21,641 nt of DNA from contig JBJTBM010000062.1 of the NCBI GenBank assembly GCA_046091365.1, positions 1 through 21,641 on the forward strand. Reading direction: 5' to 3'. A program made the position numbers and the translations under genes. The stretch is from Casp-actino8 sp046091365 (GTDB taxonomy: Bacteria; Actinomycetota; Acidimicrobiia; Acidimicrobiales; Ilumatobacteraceae). Shown here in pieces: positions 1 to 7,964 of the stretch (positions are counted from its first letter, which is position 1; each line of letters begins with the position of its first letter). The notes beneath the pieces are model-generated. The model searched no databases. It had not been told where the DNA came from and saw only the letters and a program-made list of their open reading frames with translations.

Positions 1-674
1 TGTACAACTTCAACGACAGCATCCGCGATTTCGCCCGCGCGTCGTTTCGGTACGGACTCGCCCGTAACTACCCGGTGTACATGAGCACCAAGAACACGAT
101 CCTCAAGGCCTACGACGGCCAGTTCAAGGATCTGTTCCAAGTAGTCTTCGACGCCGAGTTCAAGGCCGACTTCGACAAGGCCGGCCTCACCTACGAGCAC
201 CGTCTGATCGACGACATGGTCGCCTGTGCCATGAAGTGGGAGGGCGGCTACGTGTGGGCGTGCAAGAACTACGACGGTGACGTGCAGTCCGACACCGTGG
301 CCCAGGGTTACGGCTCACTCGGTCTCATGACCTCGGTGCTCATGACCCCCGACGGAAAGACCGTCGAAGCCGAAGCCGCGCACGGCACCGTGACGCGCCA
401 CTATCGCGAGCACCAGAAGGGCAACAAGACCTCCACCAACCCCATCGCGTCGGTGTACGCATGGACGGGAGGTCTGAAGCACCGCGGCAAGCTCGACAAC
501 AACCCCAAGCTCATCGAGTTCGCCGAGAACCTCGAGCGCGTGTGCGTCGAGAGCGTCGAAGGTGGCGAGATGACCAAGGACTTGTCGATCCTGATCTCGA
601 AGGATCAGCCCTGGCTCACCACCGAGGATTACCTCGCGGCCCTCGACCGTCGCCTGCAACAGAAGATGTCCTGA
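1..674 (+). CDS. icd: NADP-dependent isocitrate dehydrogenase, homodimeric type (5' truncated)
   Basis: Oxidative decarboxylation of isocitrate to 2-oxoglutarate with NADP+, a cytosolic TCA-cycle step. The reading frame is open from base 3 and continues upstream of the window. By comparison with the family (about 400 residues) roughly the first 180 residues are missing, so the internal ATG at 75 is not the start. Visible family blocks are YMSTKNTILKAYDG, the metal/substrate stretch YDGDVQSD with its two aspartates, and the NADP-binding block AEAAHGTVTRHYR, followed by TSTNPIASVYAWTGGL. This is the eukaryote-like homodimeric type, not the monomeric enzyme of Corynebacterium and Streptomyces. 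The stop at 672-674 lies 4 nt before the quinone oxidoreductase start, so the two are probably cotranscribed. Family assignment is very secure. Confidence 0.97.
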   Translation, partial: YNFNDSIRDFARASFRYGLARNYPVYMSTKNTILKAYDGQFKDLFQVVFDAEFKADFDKAGLTYEHRLIDDMVACAMKWEGGYVWACKNYDGDVQSDTVAQGYGSLGLMTSVLMTPDGKTVEAEAAHGTVTRHYREHQKGNKTSTNPIASVYAWTGGLKHRGKLDNNPKLIEFAENLERVCVESVEGGEMTKDLSILISKDQPWLTTEDYLAALDRRLQQKMS

Positions 675-678
675 GCCG

Positions 679-1668
679 ATGCGAGCCGTCGTCCTGCGTT
701 CGCACGGCGGTCCGGAGGTTCTGATCATCGAGGACGTGCCGGCACCGGTACCCGCACCCGACGAGGTGCTGGTCGCCGTGCGCGCCACTGCGCTCAATCG
801 TGCCGACATCTTGCAACGGATGGGCGGTTATCCCGATCCACGTCGCGGCGTGACTCTCGAGATCCCCGGACTCGAGTATTGCGGTGTGGTGAGCGCCGTC
901 GGTGAGCGCGTCACGACGTGGAAACCCGGCGACAAGGTGATGGCAATCGAGTCGGGAGGTGCGTATGCCGAGTACGTGTGCACCCACGAGCGTCAGCTGA
1001 TGCCGGTGCCGTCGACGGTGAGGTTCGCCGACGCCGCGGCCATACCCGAGGTGTTCCTCACCGCCTGGGACGCTCTCGTGGTGCAAGGTGGACTCACGTC
1101 GGGTCGCTGGGCTCTCGTGCACGCCGGCGCTTCGGGCGTCGGCACCGCGGCCATCCAGATCGCCAAGGCCATCGGAGCGCACATCGCGGTTACGTGTTCG
1201 GCCGGCAAGATGTCGGCCTGCAGTGACCTCGGCGCCGATTTGGTGGTCGAGCGCTCGCCGAACGATTGGCTGACGGTCGTCGCGGCCGCGGTGCCGCGAG
1301 GTTTCGACGTCGTGCTCGACGTCGTGGGAGGTGACGAGGTCGACCGGAATCTGCGGGCGGTCGCCCCGAAGGGAACGATCGTGCAGGTCGGCCTGATGGG
1401 TGGTGGGGCGACGACGGTGAACGTCGGCTTGCTCCTCACGAAACGCGTGCGGTGGATCGGTACCACGTTGCGCGCCCGTCCTGTCGAGGAGAAGGTCGCG
1501 ATCACCCAACGGTTCGTCGCCGAGGTCGTCCCCTTGTTCGAGAGCGGCGCACTGCGCCCGATCATCGACCGACGATTCCCGCTCGAACGCATCGCCGAGG
1601 CGCACGAGGCCATGGGCGCCAACACCAACACTGGCAAGATCGTGGTCGATGTCTCCGACGTCGGTTGA
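679..1668 (+). CDS. NAD(P)H-quinone oxidoreductase, PIG3/zeta-crystallin family
   Basis: Medium-chain dehydrogenase/reductase without structural zinc, predicted to reduce quinones or related enones with NADPH in the cytosol. The 329-residue length is normal for the family. The GroES-like N-terminal domain runs to about residue 125 (NRADILQRMGGYP, then PGLEYCGVVSAVG). The Rossmann domain carries the nucleotide-binding motif AGASGVG at residues 149-155. The C-terminal signature IGTTLRARPVEEK and the ending TGKIVVDV match the PIG3 (TP53I3-like) subfamily. The ATG lies 4 nt after the icd stop with no clear Shine-Dalgarno, which fits coupled translation. The last 20 nt overlap the start of the next gene. 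The family call is firm; the physiological substrate cannot be read from sequence. Confidence 0.93.
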   Translation: MRAVVLRSHGGPEVLIIEDVPAPVPAPDEVLVAVRATALNRADILQRMGGYPDPRRGVTLEIPGLEYCGVVSAVGERVTTWKPGDKVMAIESGGAYAEYVCTHERQLMPVPSTVRFADAAAIPEVFLTAWDALVVQGGLTSGRWALVHAGASGVGTAAIQIAKAIGAHIAVTCSAGKMSACSDLGADLVVERSPNDWLTVVAAAVPRGFDVVLDVVGGDEVDRNLRAVAPKGTIVQVGLMGGGATTVNVGLLLTKRVRWIGTTLRARPVEEKVAITQRFVAEVVPLFESGALRPIIDRRFPLERIAEAHEAMGANTNTGKIVVDVSDVG

Positions 1669-3583
1669 CCGCTCGGCTCTGCCGCACCATCCGGGCCTCG
1701 ACGGCCTGCGGGGTGTGGCGGTCCTGATGGTGATCGTCTTCCACTCCGGTCTCCGATGGCTGCCCGGCGGATTTCTCGGGGTCTCGTTGTTCTTCACATT
1801 GTCCGGATATCTGATCGTCAACCTGCTGGTCGACGAGTCCGAACGGGTCGGACGTCCCCGTCTCGGGAAGTTCTGGTCGCGAAGATTGCGGCGTCTCGCC
1901 CCAGCCAGCCTGCTGGTCGTCGGTGCGGTCGTGGGTGTGGCCACGTGGATCTCCACGAGGATCGAGGCCGATCGAGTGCGCGGTGACGCGGTGTCGGCGG
2001 TCGCCTATGTGGCGAACTGGCACTCGATCATGCGGGGACAGTCGTACGAGCAATTGTTCGCCGCCCCCAGCCCGCTGCAGCACCTCTGGTCACTGTCGAT
2101 CGAGGAACAGTTGTACGTGGCCGTCCCCGTGATCGTTTTCGCGGTGTTCGTCCTCGGCGGTGGACGTCGGACCCTCGGGACGGTCTTTGCGCTCGGTGCC
2201 GTCGTCTCGATCGTGGTCACCGTGTTCACCACGCGTCACGACGTCGTCTACTACGGCACCCACACCCGGGCGGCCGAGTTGTTGATCGGGGCGACGCTGG
2301 CGTGCGCCGTCGGACATCGACTCGCCGAACCGCGTTGGTGGTGGTCCGCGGCGGGAGTCGTCGGGTTGTCGGGCGTTGTGTTGGCCGCCCGACTCACGGG
2401 TCTGGAAACCGGATGGGTGTACGGAGGTGGACTCGGGTTGTTCGCATTGGTGTCTGCGATGGCCATCGTCGGAGCGATCGTGCCCGGGATCGCCCGCACC
2501 GTGTTGTCGTGGACCCCGCTCACGCGCGTCGGACGGGTGAGCTACGGCGCGTATCTCGTGCACTGGCCCGTGATGGTGTGGATGAACGAGGATCGGGTCG
2601 ACTTCGGCGGAGTGGCCCTGTTCGCTGTGCAGGTCACGGTGACGTTGGTGGTAGCCGCCGCCAGTTTCCGGTTCGTGGAGATGCCGATCCGCCGACGGAC
2701 GTTGTTGTCGTCGCCGGTTCGTGCGGGTGGCGCGTTCGCGGTGACCCTGGCGTTGGCGGTCGCCCTTCCCCTGGTCGCCCTGCCGAAAGTCGACGCGCGA
2801 ATCGACACGACTCCCGACGCTCTCAGCACTCTGGCTCCGACCACGCTCGCTCCGGTCGATGAGGTCCCTGCGTCGGATCCGACGTCGACCACCGTCGCCT
2901 TCGACGGAAGCGGACCTCTCAACATTCTCGTCATCGGCGACTCCACGGCCGAGAACTTGGCCCGGGCCTTGGCCGACGTGGACGACCCGGAATTGGGGGT
3001 CATCGCCGCCGGTGTACTCGGATGTCCGATTCAGCCGGCGGTCGAGGTGCGCGACCGACCCGACGGAACGCAGGACGTCACCTACTGTCCCGATGTGCTC
3101 GCCACGATCGAGCGGTACCGGGCGTCGGTCGACCTCGTCGTGTTGATCGAAGGTCTGGCCGAGCAGTGGGACTTTCGTACCAGTGCTTCGGACCCCTGGG
3201 TGATCGTGGGTTCGGCGCAGTACGAGGCGGCTCTCGACGCGACGACGAGTGGGATCGTGGCGCAACTTGCGGATGTCCAGGTGCCGCTGTTGCTGTTCGA
3301 GGCACCGGCGGTGCGCGACAACCCGGCGTTGTTGGGCGACGACCCGGATGCCATCGCACGATGGTCCGCGATGATCGAGTCGTGGGATTCCCGTTGGCCC
3401 GCGGTGAGGACCGTGCCGTACGCCGACGTCCTGAGCGACCCGAACAGCGAGGCCGGTCGACGTGAACGTCCCGACGGTGTCCATCTCGATCGTGAGTTTG
3501 CGGCCTCATTAGCCCGCAACGTCCTGATCCCGCGGATCAGACGCGAATGGGCCAATGTGGTGGCCGACATGGGTGTGTCGTGA
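1649..3583 (+). CDS. Membrane acyltransferase 3 with C-terminal SGNH domain (OafA/YrhL-like)
   Basis: Predicted to transfer acyl (often acetyl) groups onto cell-surface glycans, with the membrane domain moving the acyl group and the extracytoplasmic SGNH domain delivering it. The 644 residues begin with the acyltransferase-3 signature HHPGLDGLRGVAVLMVIVFH, then FFTLSGYLI, the basic block FWSRRLRRLAP and QHLWSLSIEEQLY. About ten hydrophobic segments follow up to residue about 375. A Thr/Pro/Ala-rich linker (about 385-425) leads to the SGNH domain, with the GDS block at 430-432 (catalytic Ser432) and the C-terminal DGVH (Asp609, His612). The ATG at 1649 overlaps the upstream gene by 20 nt, and no later start keeps the N-terminal motif. 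A paralogue with the same architecture lies at 16646-18745. The acceptor is unknown. Confidence 0.92.
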   Translation: MSPTSVDRSALPHHPGLDGLRGVAVLMVIVFHSGLRWLPGGFLGVSLFFTLSGYLIVNLLVDESERVGRPRLGKFWSRRLRRLAPASLLVVGAVVGVATWISTRIEADRVRGDAVSAVAYVANWHSIMRGQSYEQLFAAPSPLQHLWSLSIEEQLYVAVPVIVFAVFVLGGGRRTLGTVFALGAVVSIVVTVFTTRHDVVYYGTHTRAAELLIGATLACAVGHRLAEPRWWWSAAGVVGLSGVVLAARLTGLETGWVYGGGLGLFALVSAMAIVGAIVPGIARTVLSWTPLTRVGRVSYGAYLVHWPVMVWMNEDRVDFGGVALFAVQVTVTLVVAAASFRFVEMPIRRRTLLSSPVRAGGAFAVTLALAVALPLVALPKVDARIDTTPDALSTLAPTTLAPVDEVPASDPTSTTVAFDGSGPLNILVIGDSTAENLARALADVDDPELGVIAAGVLGCPIQPAVEVRDRPDGTQDVTYCPDVLATIERYRASVDLVVLIEGLAEQWDFRTSASDPWVIVGSAQYEAALDATTSGIVAQLADVQVPLLLFEAPAVRDNPALLGDDPDAIARWSAMIESWDSRWPAVRTVPYADVLSDPNSEAGRRERPDGVHLDREFAASLARNVLIPRIRREWANVVADMGVS

Positions 3584-3598
3584 TCGACGATCGGCGAT

Positions 3599-5194
3599 TC
3601 AGTCCACCTCGACCTTGCGGGTGTGCCAACCGGTGGCACCGTCGGGAGCGACGCTCGCCACCTCCTCGGTTTGCGTGTAGCCACTCTTGTCGGTGGCGCG
3701 CACGCGGATCTGGTGCGTGCCGGGTGGCGCGTCCCAGTCGAGCGTCCACAAGCGCCACGCATCGTCGGTGAGGTCGTCGCTCAGCGACGCCTCCTGCCAG
3801 TCGCCGTCGTCGACGCACACCTCCACCTTGGCCACCCCGGTGTGCTGGGCCCAGGCGACCCCGGCGATCGTCGTCGGGCCGGCACCGATCTTCTGACCGC
3901 GTTTGGGGAGGTCGATGCGGGACTGCGTCTTGATTGGCGCGTCGCGCGCCCAACCGCGGGGGACCCAGTAGCCCTCGGCGTCAGACCAGCGATTGATGTC
4001 GATCCGAGCCAGCCATTTGGTGGCCGACACGTAGCCATAGACGCCCGGCACGATGAGTCGAGCGGGGAAGCCGTGCACCAGGGGGAGTGGTTCGCCGTTC
4101 ATGCCGATGGCGATCATCGCATCGCGGCCGTCACGGACCAGTTCGATCGGAAAGCCGCAGTCCCACCCGTCGATGCTGCGACTGAACACCTGCTCGGCGC
4201 CCTCGCGCACTCCGACGAGGTCGAGCACCTCGCTGAGGCGCACGCCTTGCCACCTCGCGTTGCCGATGAGCGGCCCTCCGACCTCGTTCGACACGCAACA
4301 GATCGTGATGGTGCGTTCGATCTGGGTCATCGCCGACAGGTCGGCGTACGACAACGAGATCTCGTTGTCGACCATTCCCCCGATGTCGAGGGTCCACGAG
4401 TCGAGGTCGACGTTCGGGAACGACAACGCGGTGTCGATGCGGTAGAAGTCGTCGTTCGGTGTGATGTAACTGGTCGAACCGGTCGCACTCGATTCGGAGA
4501 CGTCGGCCGTCGAGTCGACCGGCGGCAGCGAGGACGGCCGCTGATCCTCGATGCGTCGGGTTCGACGTCCCTCACCGACGCGAGCAAGACCACCGATCAC
4601 GACCGATGCCGTGGCCAATGATGAAGCCGTGGCGACGAAGCGACGGCGGTCCCAGCCGAGGGGAACCCGCGAGGTCGTCGGTCGGTGCGCGGCGATCCAG
4701 CGTGGTCGCCAGAATTCGACGGTGCCCACGGCCGTGGCGACGCCGGCAACCGCGCCGACGAGCGGAGCAGCGACCGACCAGACGTTCGAACCGGGCCGTT
4801 CGGCGGCCGACAGCGCACCGACGACGGCGAAGGCACCCATCCCCGTCGCGAGCGGGACGATCCCTCGGCGGCTCGCCCCACCGAGGGAGGCGGCGACCGC
4901 GACCAGCACCACCACGATGCCAACCCGCAGTGCGGTCTTGTCGTTGGTGCCGAACCAGTCGATCGCGAGTTCCTTCAACCACCGCGGGGTGCGATCGATG
5001 AAGGAACTCCCGACCGCGTCGATCGGCGACGGGCGGTCGGCCACCGCGGCGATCAACATTCCGACGGTCACGGCGACGCCACCGCTGACGATCCCGGCCA
5101 CGGCACCCGCCCAACGGGGCAGCGTCAGACTGGGCAGATCCGGTTCGGCACGCCGAGGCGCCGAGGAGTCGACTTCGGGGGTCAGGTCGCTCAC
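3599..5194 (-). CDS. Membrane-anchored molybdopterin-dependent oxidoreductase, sulfite oxidase family
   Basis: Mononuclear molybdenum enzyme of the sulfite oxidase/YedY superfamily. With the GTG start at 5194 it has 531 residues. The N-terminal third has four hydrophobic helices (about residues 26-175). A fifth segment is preceded by a Tat-like DRRRFVA motif, so the catalytic domain probably faces outside. The Moco domain contains ICCVSNEVGG (Cys299, Cys300); Cys300 aligns with the Mo-ligating Cys of the CxGN pattern in sulfite oxidases. The C-terminal Mo-co dimerisation domain ends in DGATGWH. The frame is open to a possible start at 5257, but that would overlap citrate synthase by 52 nt. 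GTG 5194 lies 11 nt after the citrate synthase stop, so the gene probably belongs to that operon. Substrate is unknown, and sulfite is not implied by sequence alone. Confidence 0.88.
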   Translation of the reverse strand: MSDLTPEVDSSAPRRAEPDLPSLTLPRWAGAVAGIVSGGVAVTVGMLIAAVADRPSPIDAVGSSFIDRTPRWLKELAIDWFGTNDKTALRVGIVVVLVAVAASLGGASRRGIVPLATGMGAFAVVGALSAAERPGSNVWSVAAPLVGAVAGVATAVGTVEFWRPRWIAAHRPTTSRVPLGWDRRRFVATASSLATASVVIGGLARVGEGRRTRRIEDQRPSSLPPVDSTADVSESSATGSTSYITPNDDFYRIDTALSFPNVDLDSWTLDIGGMVDNEISLSYADLSAMTQIERTITICCVSNEVGGPLIGNARWQGVRLSEVLDLVGVREGAEQVFSRSIDGWDCGFPIELVRDGRDAMIAIGMNGEPLPLVHGFPARLIVPGVYGYVSATKWLARIDINRWSDAEGYWVPRGWARDAPIKTQSRIDLPKRGQKIGAGPTTIAGVAWAQHTGVAKVEVCVDDGDWQEASLSDDLTDDAWRLWTLDWDAPPGTHQIRVRATDKSGYTQTEEVASVAPDGATGWHTRKVEVD

Positions 5195-5205
5195 GTCGTG
5201 ATGGG

Positions 5206-6504
5206 TCAGCGGGCGACGATCGGGGTGTAGTCGCGGGGCTCGGGTCCCGTGTACCACTGGCGCGGACGGCTGATTTTCTGATCCTTGTCGTTGAGCAACT
5301 CCTGCCAGTGGGCCAACCAGCCGACGGTGCGGGGAATGGCGAACAGCACGGTGAACATCGCGACGGGGAACCCGAGTGCCTGGTAGATCAGACCGGAGTA
5401 GAAGTCGACGTTGGGGTACAACTTGCGGTCGACGAAGTACGGGTCGCTCAACGCCGTCTCCTCGAGCTTCAGCGCGATGTCGAGCAACGGGTTCTTGCCG
5501 GTGACCTCGAAAACGTCGTACGCCGTCTTCTTGATGATCTTGGCCCGAGGGTCGTAGTTCTTGTACACCCGGTGGCCGAACCCCATCAGACGGCTGCCCT
5601 TGCCACTCTTGACCTCCTCGATAAAGGCCGGCACGTTCTCGATGGAACCGATCTCCTCCAGCATGCGCACGACGGCCTCGTTCGCTCCGCCGTGAAGCGG
5701 ACCGTACAGCGCCGAGGCCGCGGCGGCCGCCGAGGTGTAGGGATCAGCGTGACTCGAGCCCACCACCCGCATGGCGGTGGTGCCACAGTTCTGCTCGTGG
5801 TCCGCATGGAGGATGAACAGAACGTCCATGGCGCGCTCGAGGCGTGGGTCGACCTCGTAGCCGCCCACGTTCCACATCATGTTGAGGAAGTTGGCGGGGA
5901 ACGACAACGAGTTGTTGGGGTAGACGAAGGGGAGACCGACCGAGAAGCGGTAGGCCATGGCGGCCAGGGTCGGGGTCTTGGCGATCATGCGCAGGATCTG
6001 CTTGTCGCGGCTCGCCTTGTCTTCGATCTCCTTGGCGTCGTTGTAGAACGTTCCGAGAGCCGCGAGCGACGACACGAACATGCCCATCGGGTGGGCGTCG
6101 TAATGGAATCCGTCCACGAACCGCTTGCGCATGTTCTCGTGGATGAAGGTGTGGTGCGTGACGTCGCGGGTCCACTGCGCCAACTGCTCGCTGTTGGGCA
6201 GCTCACCGTTCAGGAGCAGGTAGGCGACCTCGAGATAGGTGCTCTTCTCGGCCAACTGTTCGATGGGGTATCCGCGATAGCGCAGGATCCCGGCTTCTCC
6301 GTCGAGGAAGGTGATCGAACTCTTGCACGCCGCGGTCTGCATGTAGGCCGGGTCGTAGATGTAGAGCGCGGGGTCCAGCTCGCGGATGGCGGTGGCCGGG
6401 AAGACCCCTCCGTTGATCGGTACGGTCACGGTCTTGCCCGTGCGATCGTCGGTAATCGTGATGGTGTCGGGCACCTTGCTCGTCCCCTTGTTTGCTGGGC
6501 CCAT
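5206..6504 (-). CDS. gltA: Citrate synthase
   Basis: Condenses acetyl-CoA and oxaloacetate to citrate, entry step of the TCA cycle, cytosolic. The 432 residues match the long type I bacterial enzymes. Catalytic residues are visible: His271 in GPLHGGANEAV, His311 in MGFGHRVYKNYDPRA and Asp367 in NVDFYSG. The N-terminal block ITFLDGEAGILRYRGYPIEQL is typical. The ATG at 6504 is used here. However, an in-frame GTG at 6474 (protein starting PDTITITDDRTG) is preceded at 9 nt by AAGGGG, a better Shine-Dalgarno than anything before the ATG, so the true start may be ten codons later. The molybdoenzyme follows in the same direction. A strong hairpin and a candidate -10 lie in the 100-bp upstream gap. 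Confidence 0.98.
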   Translation of the reverse strand: MGPANKGTSKVPDTITITDDRTGKTVTVPINGGVFPATAIRELDPALYIYDPAYMQTAACKSSITFLDGEAGILRYRGYPIEQLAEKSTYLEVAYLLLNGELPNSEQLAQWTRDVTHHTFIHENMRKRFVDGFHYDAHPMGMFVSSLAALGTFYNDAKEIEDKASRDKQILRMIAKTPTLAAMAYRFSVGLPFVYPNNSLSFPANFLNMMWNVGGYEVDPRLERAMDVLFILHADHEQNCGTTAMRVVGSSHADPYTSAAAAASALYGPLHGGANEAVVRMLEEIGSIENVPAFIEEVKSGKGSRLMGFGHRVYKNYDPRAKIIKKTAYDVFEVTGKNPLLDIALKLEETALSDPYFVDRKLYPNVDFYSGLIYQALGFPVAMFTVLFAIPRTVGWLAHWQELLNDKDQKISRPRQWYTGPEPRDYTPIVAR

Positions 6505-6535
6505 TTTCCGGGTTTGGATTGTTCGGGCCGGTTGT

Positions 6536-6555
6536 GCGGAGGCTTTCTCCTCCGC
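6536..6555. other. Perfect 7-bp hairpin in the gap upstream of gltA
   Basis: GCGGAGG at 6536-6542 and CCTCCGC at 6549-6555 form a perfect 7-bp stem around a 6-nt loop. It lies 32 bp upstream of the gltA ATG and 49 bp beyond the start-distal end (stop) of the carboxyltransferase gene. There is no T-tract on either side, so it is not a classical intrinsic terminator. On the gltA strand the 5' arm reads GCGGAGGAG, a Shine-Dalgarno-like string sequestered in the stem and not near a start. It could be a leader structure, an operator or a weak terminator; the sequence does not decide. Confidence 0.5.
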
Positions 6556-6560
6556 TCGGC

Positions 6561-6566
6561 AGGATA
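6561..6566 (-). promoter_or_regulatory. Candidate -10 element for gltA
   Basis: On the minus strand the hexamer TATCCT fits the actinobacterial TAnnnT -10 pattern. It would start transcription at about 6554-6556, which is the base of the hairpin at 6536-6555, giving a leader of about 50 nt that begins with that hairpin. No convincing -35 box is seen at 16-18 bp, so this is a weak call. Confidence 0.3.
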
Positions 6567-6604
6567 ATCGCGTGGCCGGGCAATCCTCATACTGGGGAGC
6601 GGGG

Positions 6605-7948
6605 TCAGAGCGGGGTGTTGTCGTGCTTGCGTCCGCGGAACGACTCTCGCTTGTCCACCAGGGCGTCGAGGGCGGCGTTGATCGATGCCCGGGTGTCGGC
6701 GGGGTCGATGACGGCGTCGACGTAACCGCGTTCGGCGGCGACGTACGGGTTGAGCAGTCGCTCGGTGTAGTCGGCCTCGAATTCCGCCTTCTCCTCCGGC
6801 GTCGCCCGACGTTGGAGGATCGCGGCCGCTTGTCCAGCTCCCATCACCGCGAGTTCGGCCCACGGCCACGCGAGGCAGAGGTCGTTGCCCATGCGTTTGG
6901 AGTCCATCACGATGTACGCACCGCCGTAGCTCTTGCGCAGGATGATGCAGATGCGCGGAACGGTCGCCCGCCCGTACGCGAAAACCAACTGCGCGCCGTG
7001 ACGGATCATGCCGCGCCATTCGAGATCCTTGCCGGGGTAGAAGCCGGGGGTGTCGACAAGCGTGATGAGCGGGATGTTGAAGGCGTCGCAGAACGCCACG
7101 AATCGCGCCCCTTTTTGCGAGGCGGGAATGTCGAGCGTTCCGGCCAGGGCGACCGGTTGGTTGGCGACGATGCCCACCGGGCGACCGGCCATCGTGGCCA
7201 GACAGGTGACGAGGTTGCCGGCCCACCGCGCTCGGAGTTCGAGGAACTCACCGTCGTCGACCACGGCCGAGATGACCGTGCGCACGTCGTAACTGCCGGT
7301 CGACGACGCCGGGATTGACGCGCCGGCCTCGGGCGTGGGTCGCCGAGGGGCGTCGTCGGTGGACCATGTGGGGGGCTCGTCGTCGCAGTTGTCGGGCAGG
7401 TACGACAACAGGTGTTCGGCGGCGGCGACCGCCGACTCGAGGTCGGGGCTCACGATCGAGGCGGCGCCGGTGAAGCGGGCGTGGGCGCCAGCGCCACCCA
7501 ACTCCTCGTTGTCGATGGCGACGCCGGTGAACTCGGTGACCATGGTCGGACCGGAAACGAACGCGTAGGCACGCTCGGTCATGATCACGTGGTCGACGAT
7601 CCCGAGCAGGAGTGCCGGCCCCGACACCGCGGGCCCGTCGACGATGATGATCGTGGGCACGAAACCGGAGCAATCGGTGAGTGCCTTGGCGGCGAGACCC
7701 CAGCCATGCAGGGCCGAGAAGCCCTCGCGGATGTCGGCACCCGACGAGGCCATCACGGCGACGAGCGGCAATCGCTCGGCGAACGCCGTGCGCGCGGCCG
7801 TGGCGATGATCGACGAGGACTCCGACGACAGCGCACCGCGATGGGCGTCGGCGGTGACCTCGAGCCACACGACACGACGGTCGCCGAGCGAGCGCACGTC
7901 GGCGCGCGAGACCCCGGGAACCTTGGCGCGCAGGACGACCGATGTCAC
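6605..7948 (-). CDS. Acyl-CoA carboxylase carboxyltransferase (beta) subunit, short N-terminus
   Basis: Carboxyltransferase half of a biotin-dependent acyl-CoA carboxylase, moving carboxyl from biotin to an acyl-CoA. From GTG 7948 it has 447 residues, against about 510-530 for PccB/AccD5-type subunits, and the usual N-terminal block around GKLTARERI is absent. Two crotonase-fold halves are present. The N-half has GADIREGFSALHG and GPAVSG (105-110), where PccB-type enzymes usually have GPCAGG. The C-half has PLITLVDTPGFYPG and RKSYGGAY (339-345). The residue after GGAY is Ile, as in acetyl/propionyl-type AccB rather than the Asp of PccB. The frame is open to 8026, but that would overlap the LysR gene; GTG 7948 lies 16 nt after the LysR stop. 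No biotin carboxylase or biotin carrier gene is in the window. Substrate is uncertain. Confidence 0.85.
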   Translation of the reverse strand: MTSVVLRAKVPGVSRADVRSLGDRRVVWLEVTADAHRGALSSESSSIIATAARTAFAERLPLVAVMASSGADIREGFSALHGWGLAAKALTDCSGFVPTIIIVDGPAVSGPALLLGIVDHVIMTERAYAFVSGPTMVTEFTGVAIDNEELGGAGAHARFTGAASIVSPDLESAVAAAEHLLSYLPDNCDDEPPTWSTDDAPRRPTPEAGASIPASSTGSYDVRTVISAVVDDGEFLELRARWAGNLVTCLATMAGRPVGIVANQPVALAGTLDIPASQKGARFVAFCDAFNIPLITLVDTPGFYPGKDLEWRGMIRHGAQLVFAYGRATVPRICIILRKSYGGAYIVMDSKRMGNDLCLAWPWAELAVMGAGQAAAILQRRATPEEKAEFEADYTERLLNPYVAAERGYVDAVIDPADTRASINAALDALVDKRESFRGRKHDNTPL

Positions 7949-7964
7949 CGCCCAAGAGTAGGTC

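Noticed and set aside
75..674. ATG at 75 as the start of isocitrate dehydrogenase
   Set aside because: The frame continues upstream with conserved family sequence (YNFNDSIRDFARASF), so the gene is cut by the window edge.
616..1956. Long minus-strand open frame (446 codons) antisense to the quinone oxidoreductase and acyltransferase genes
   Set aside because: Composition is Arg/His/Asp-rich low-complexity sequence typical of antisense frames in high-GC DNA, with no recognisable motif; the plus-strand genes are unambiguous.
2090..3484. Minus-strand open frame (464 codons) inside the first acyltransferase gene
   Set aside because: Antisense shadow of a clear SGNH/acyltransferase gene; the translated sequence shows no domain.
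3584..3598. Terminator between the convergent acyltransferase and molybdoenzyme genes
   Set aside because: The 15-bp gap has short ATCG-rich repeats but no stable stem or T-run.
5308..6567. Plus-strand open frame (419 codons) antisense to citrate synthase
   Set aside because: Citrate synthase catalytic residues are all present on the minus strand; the antisense product is Val/Gly/Arg-rich without motifs.
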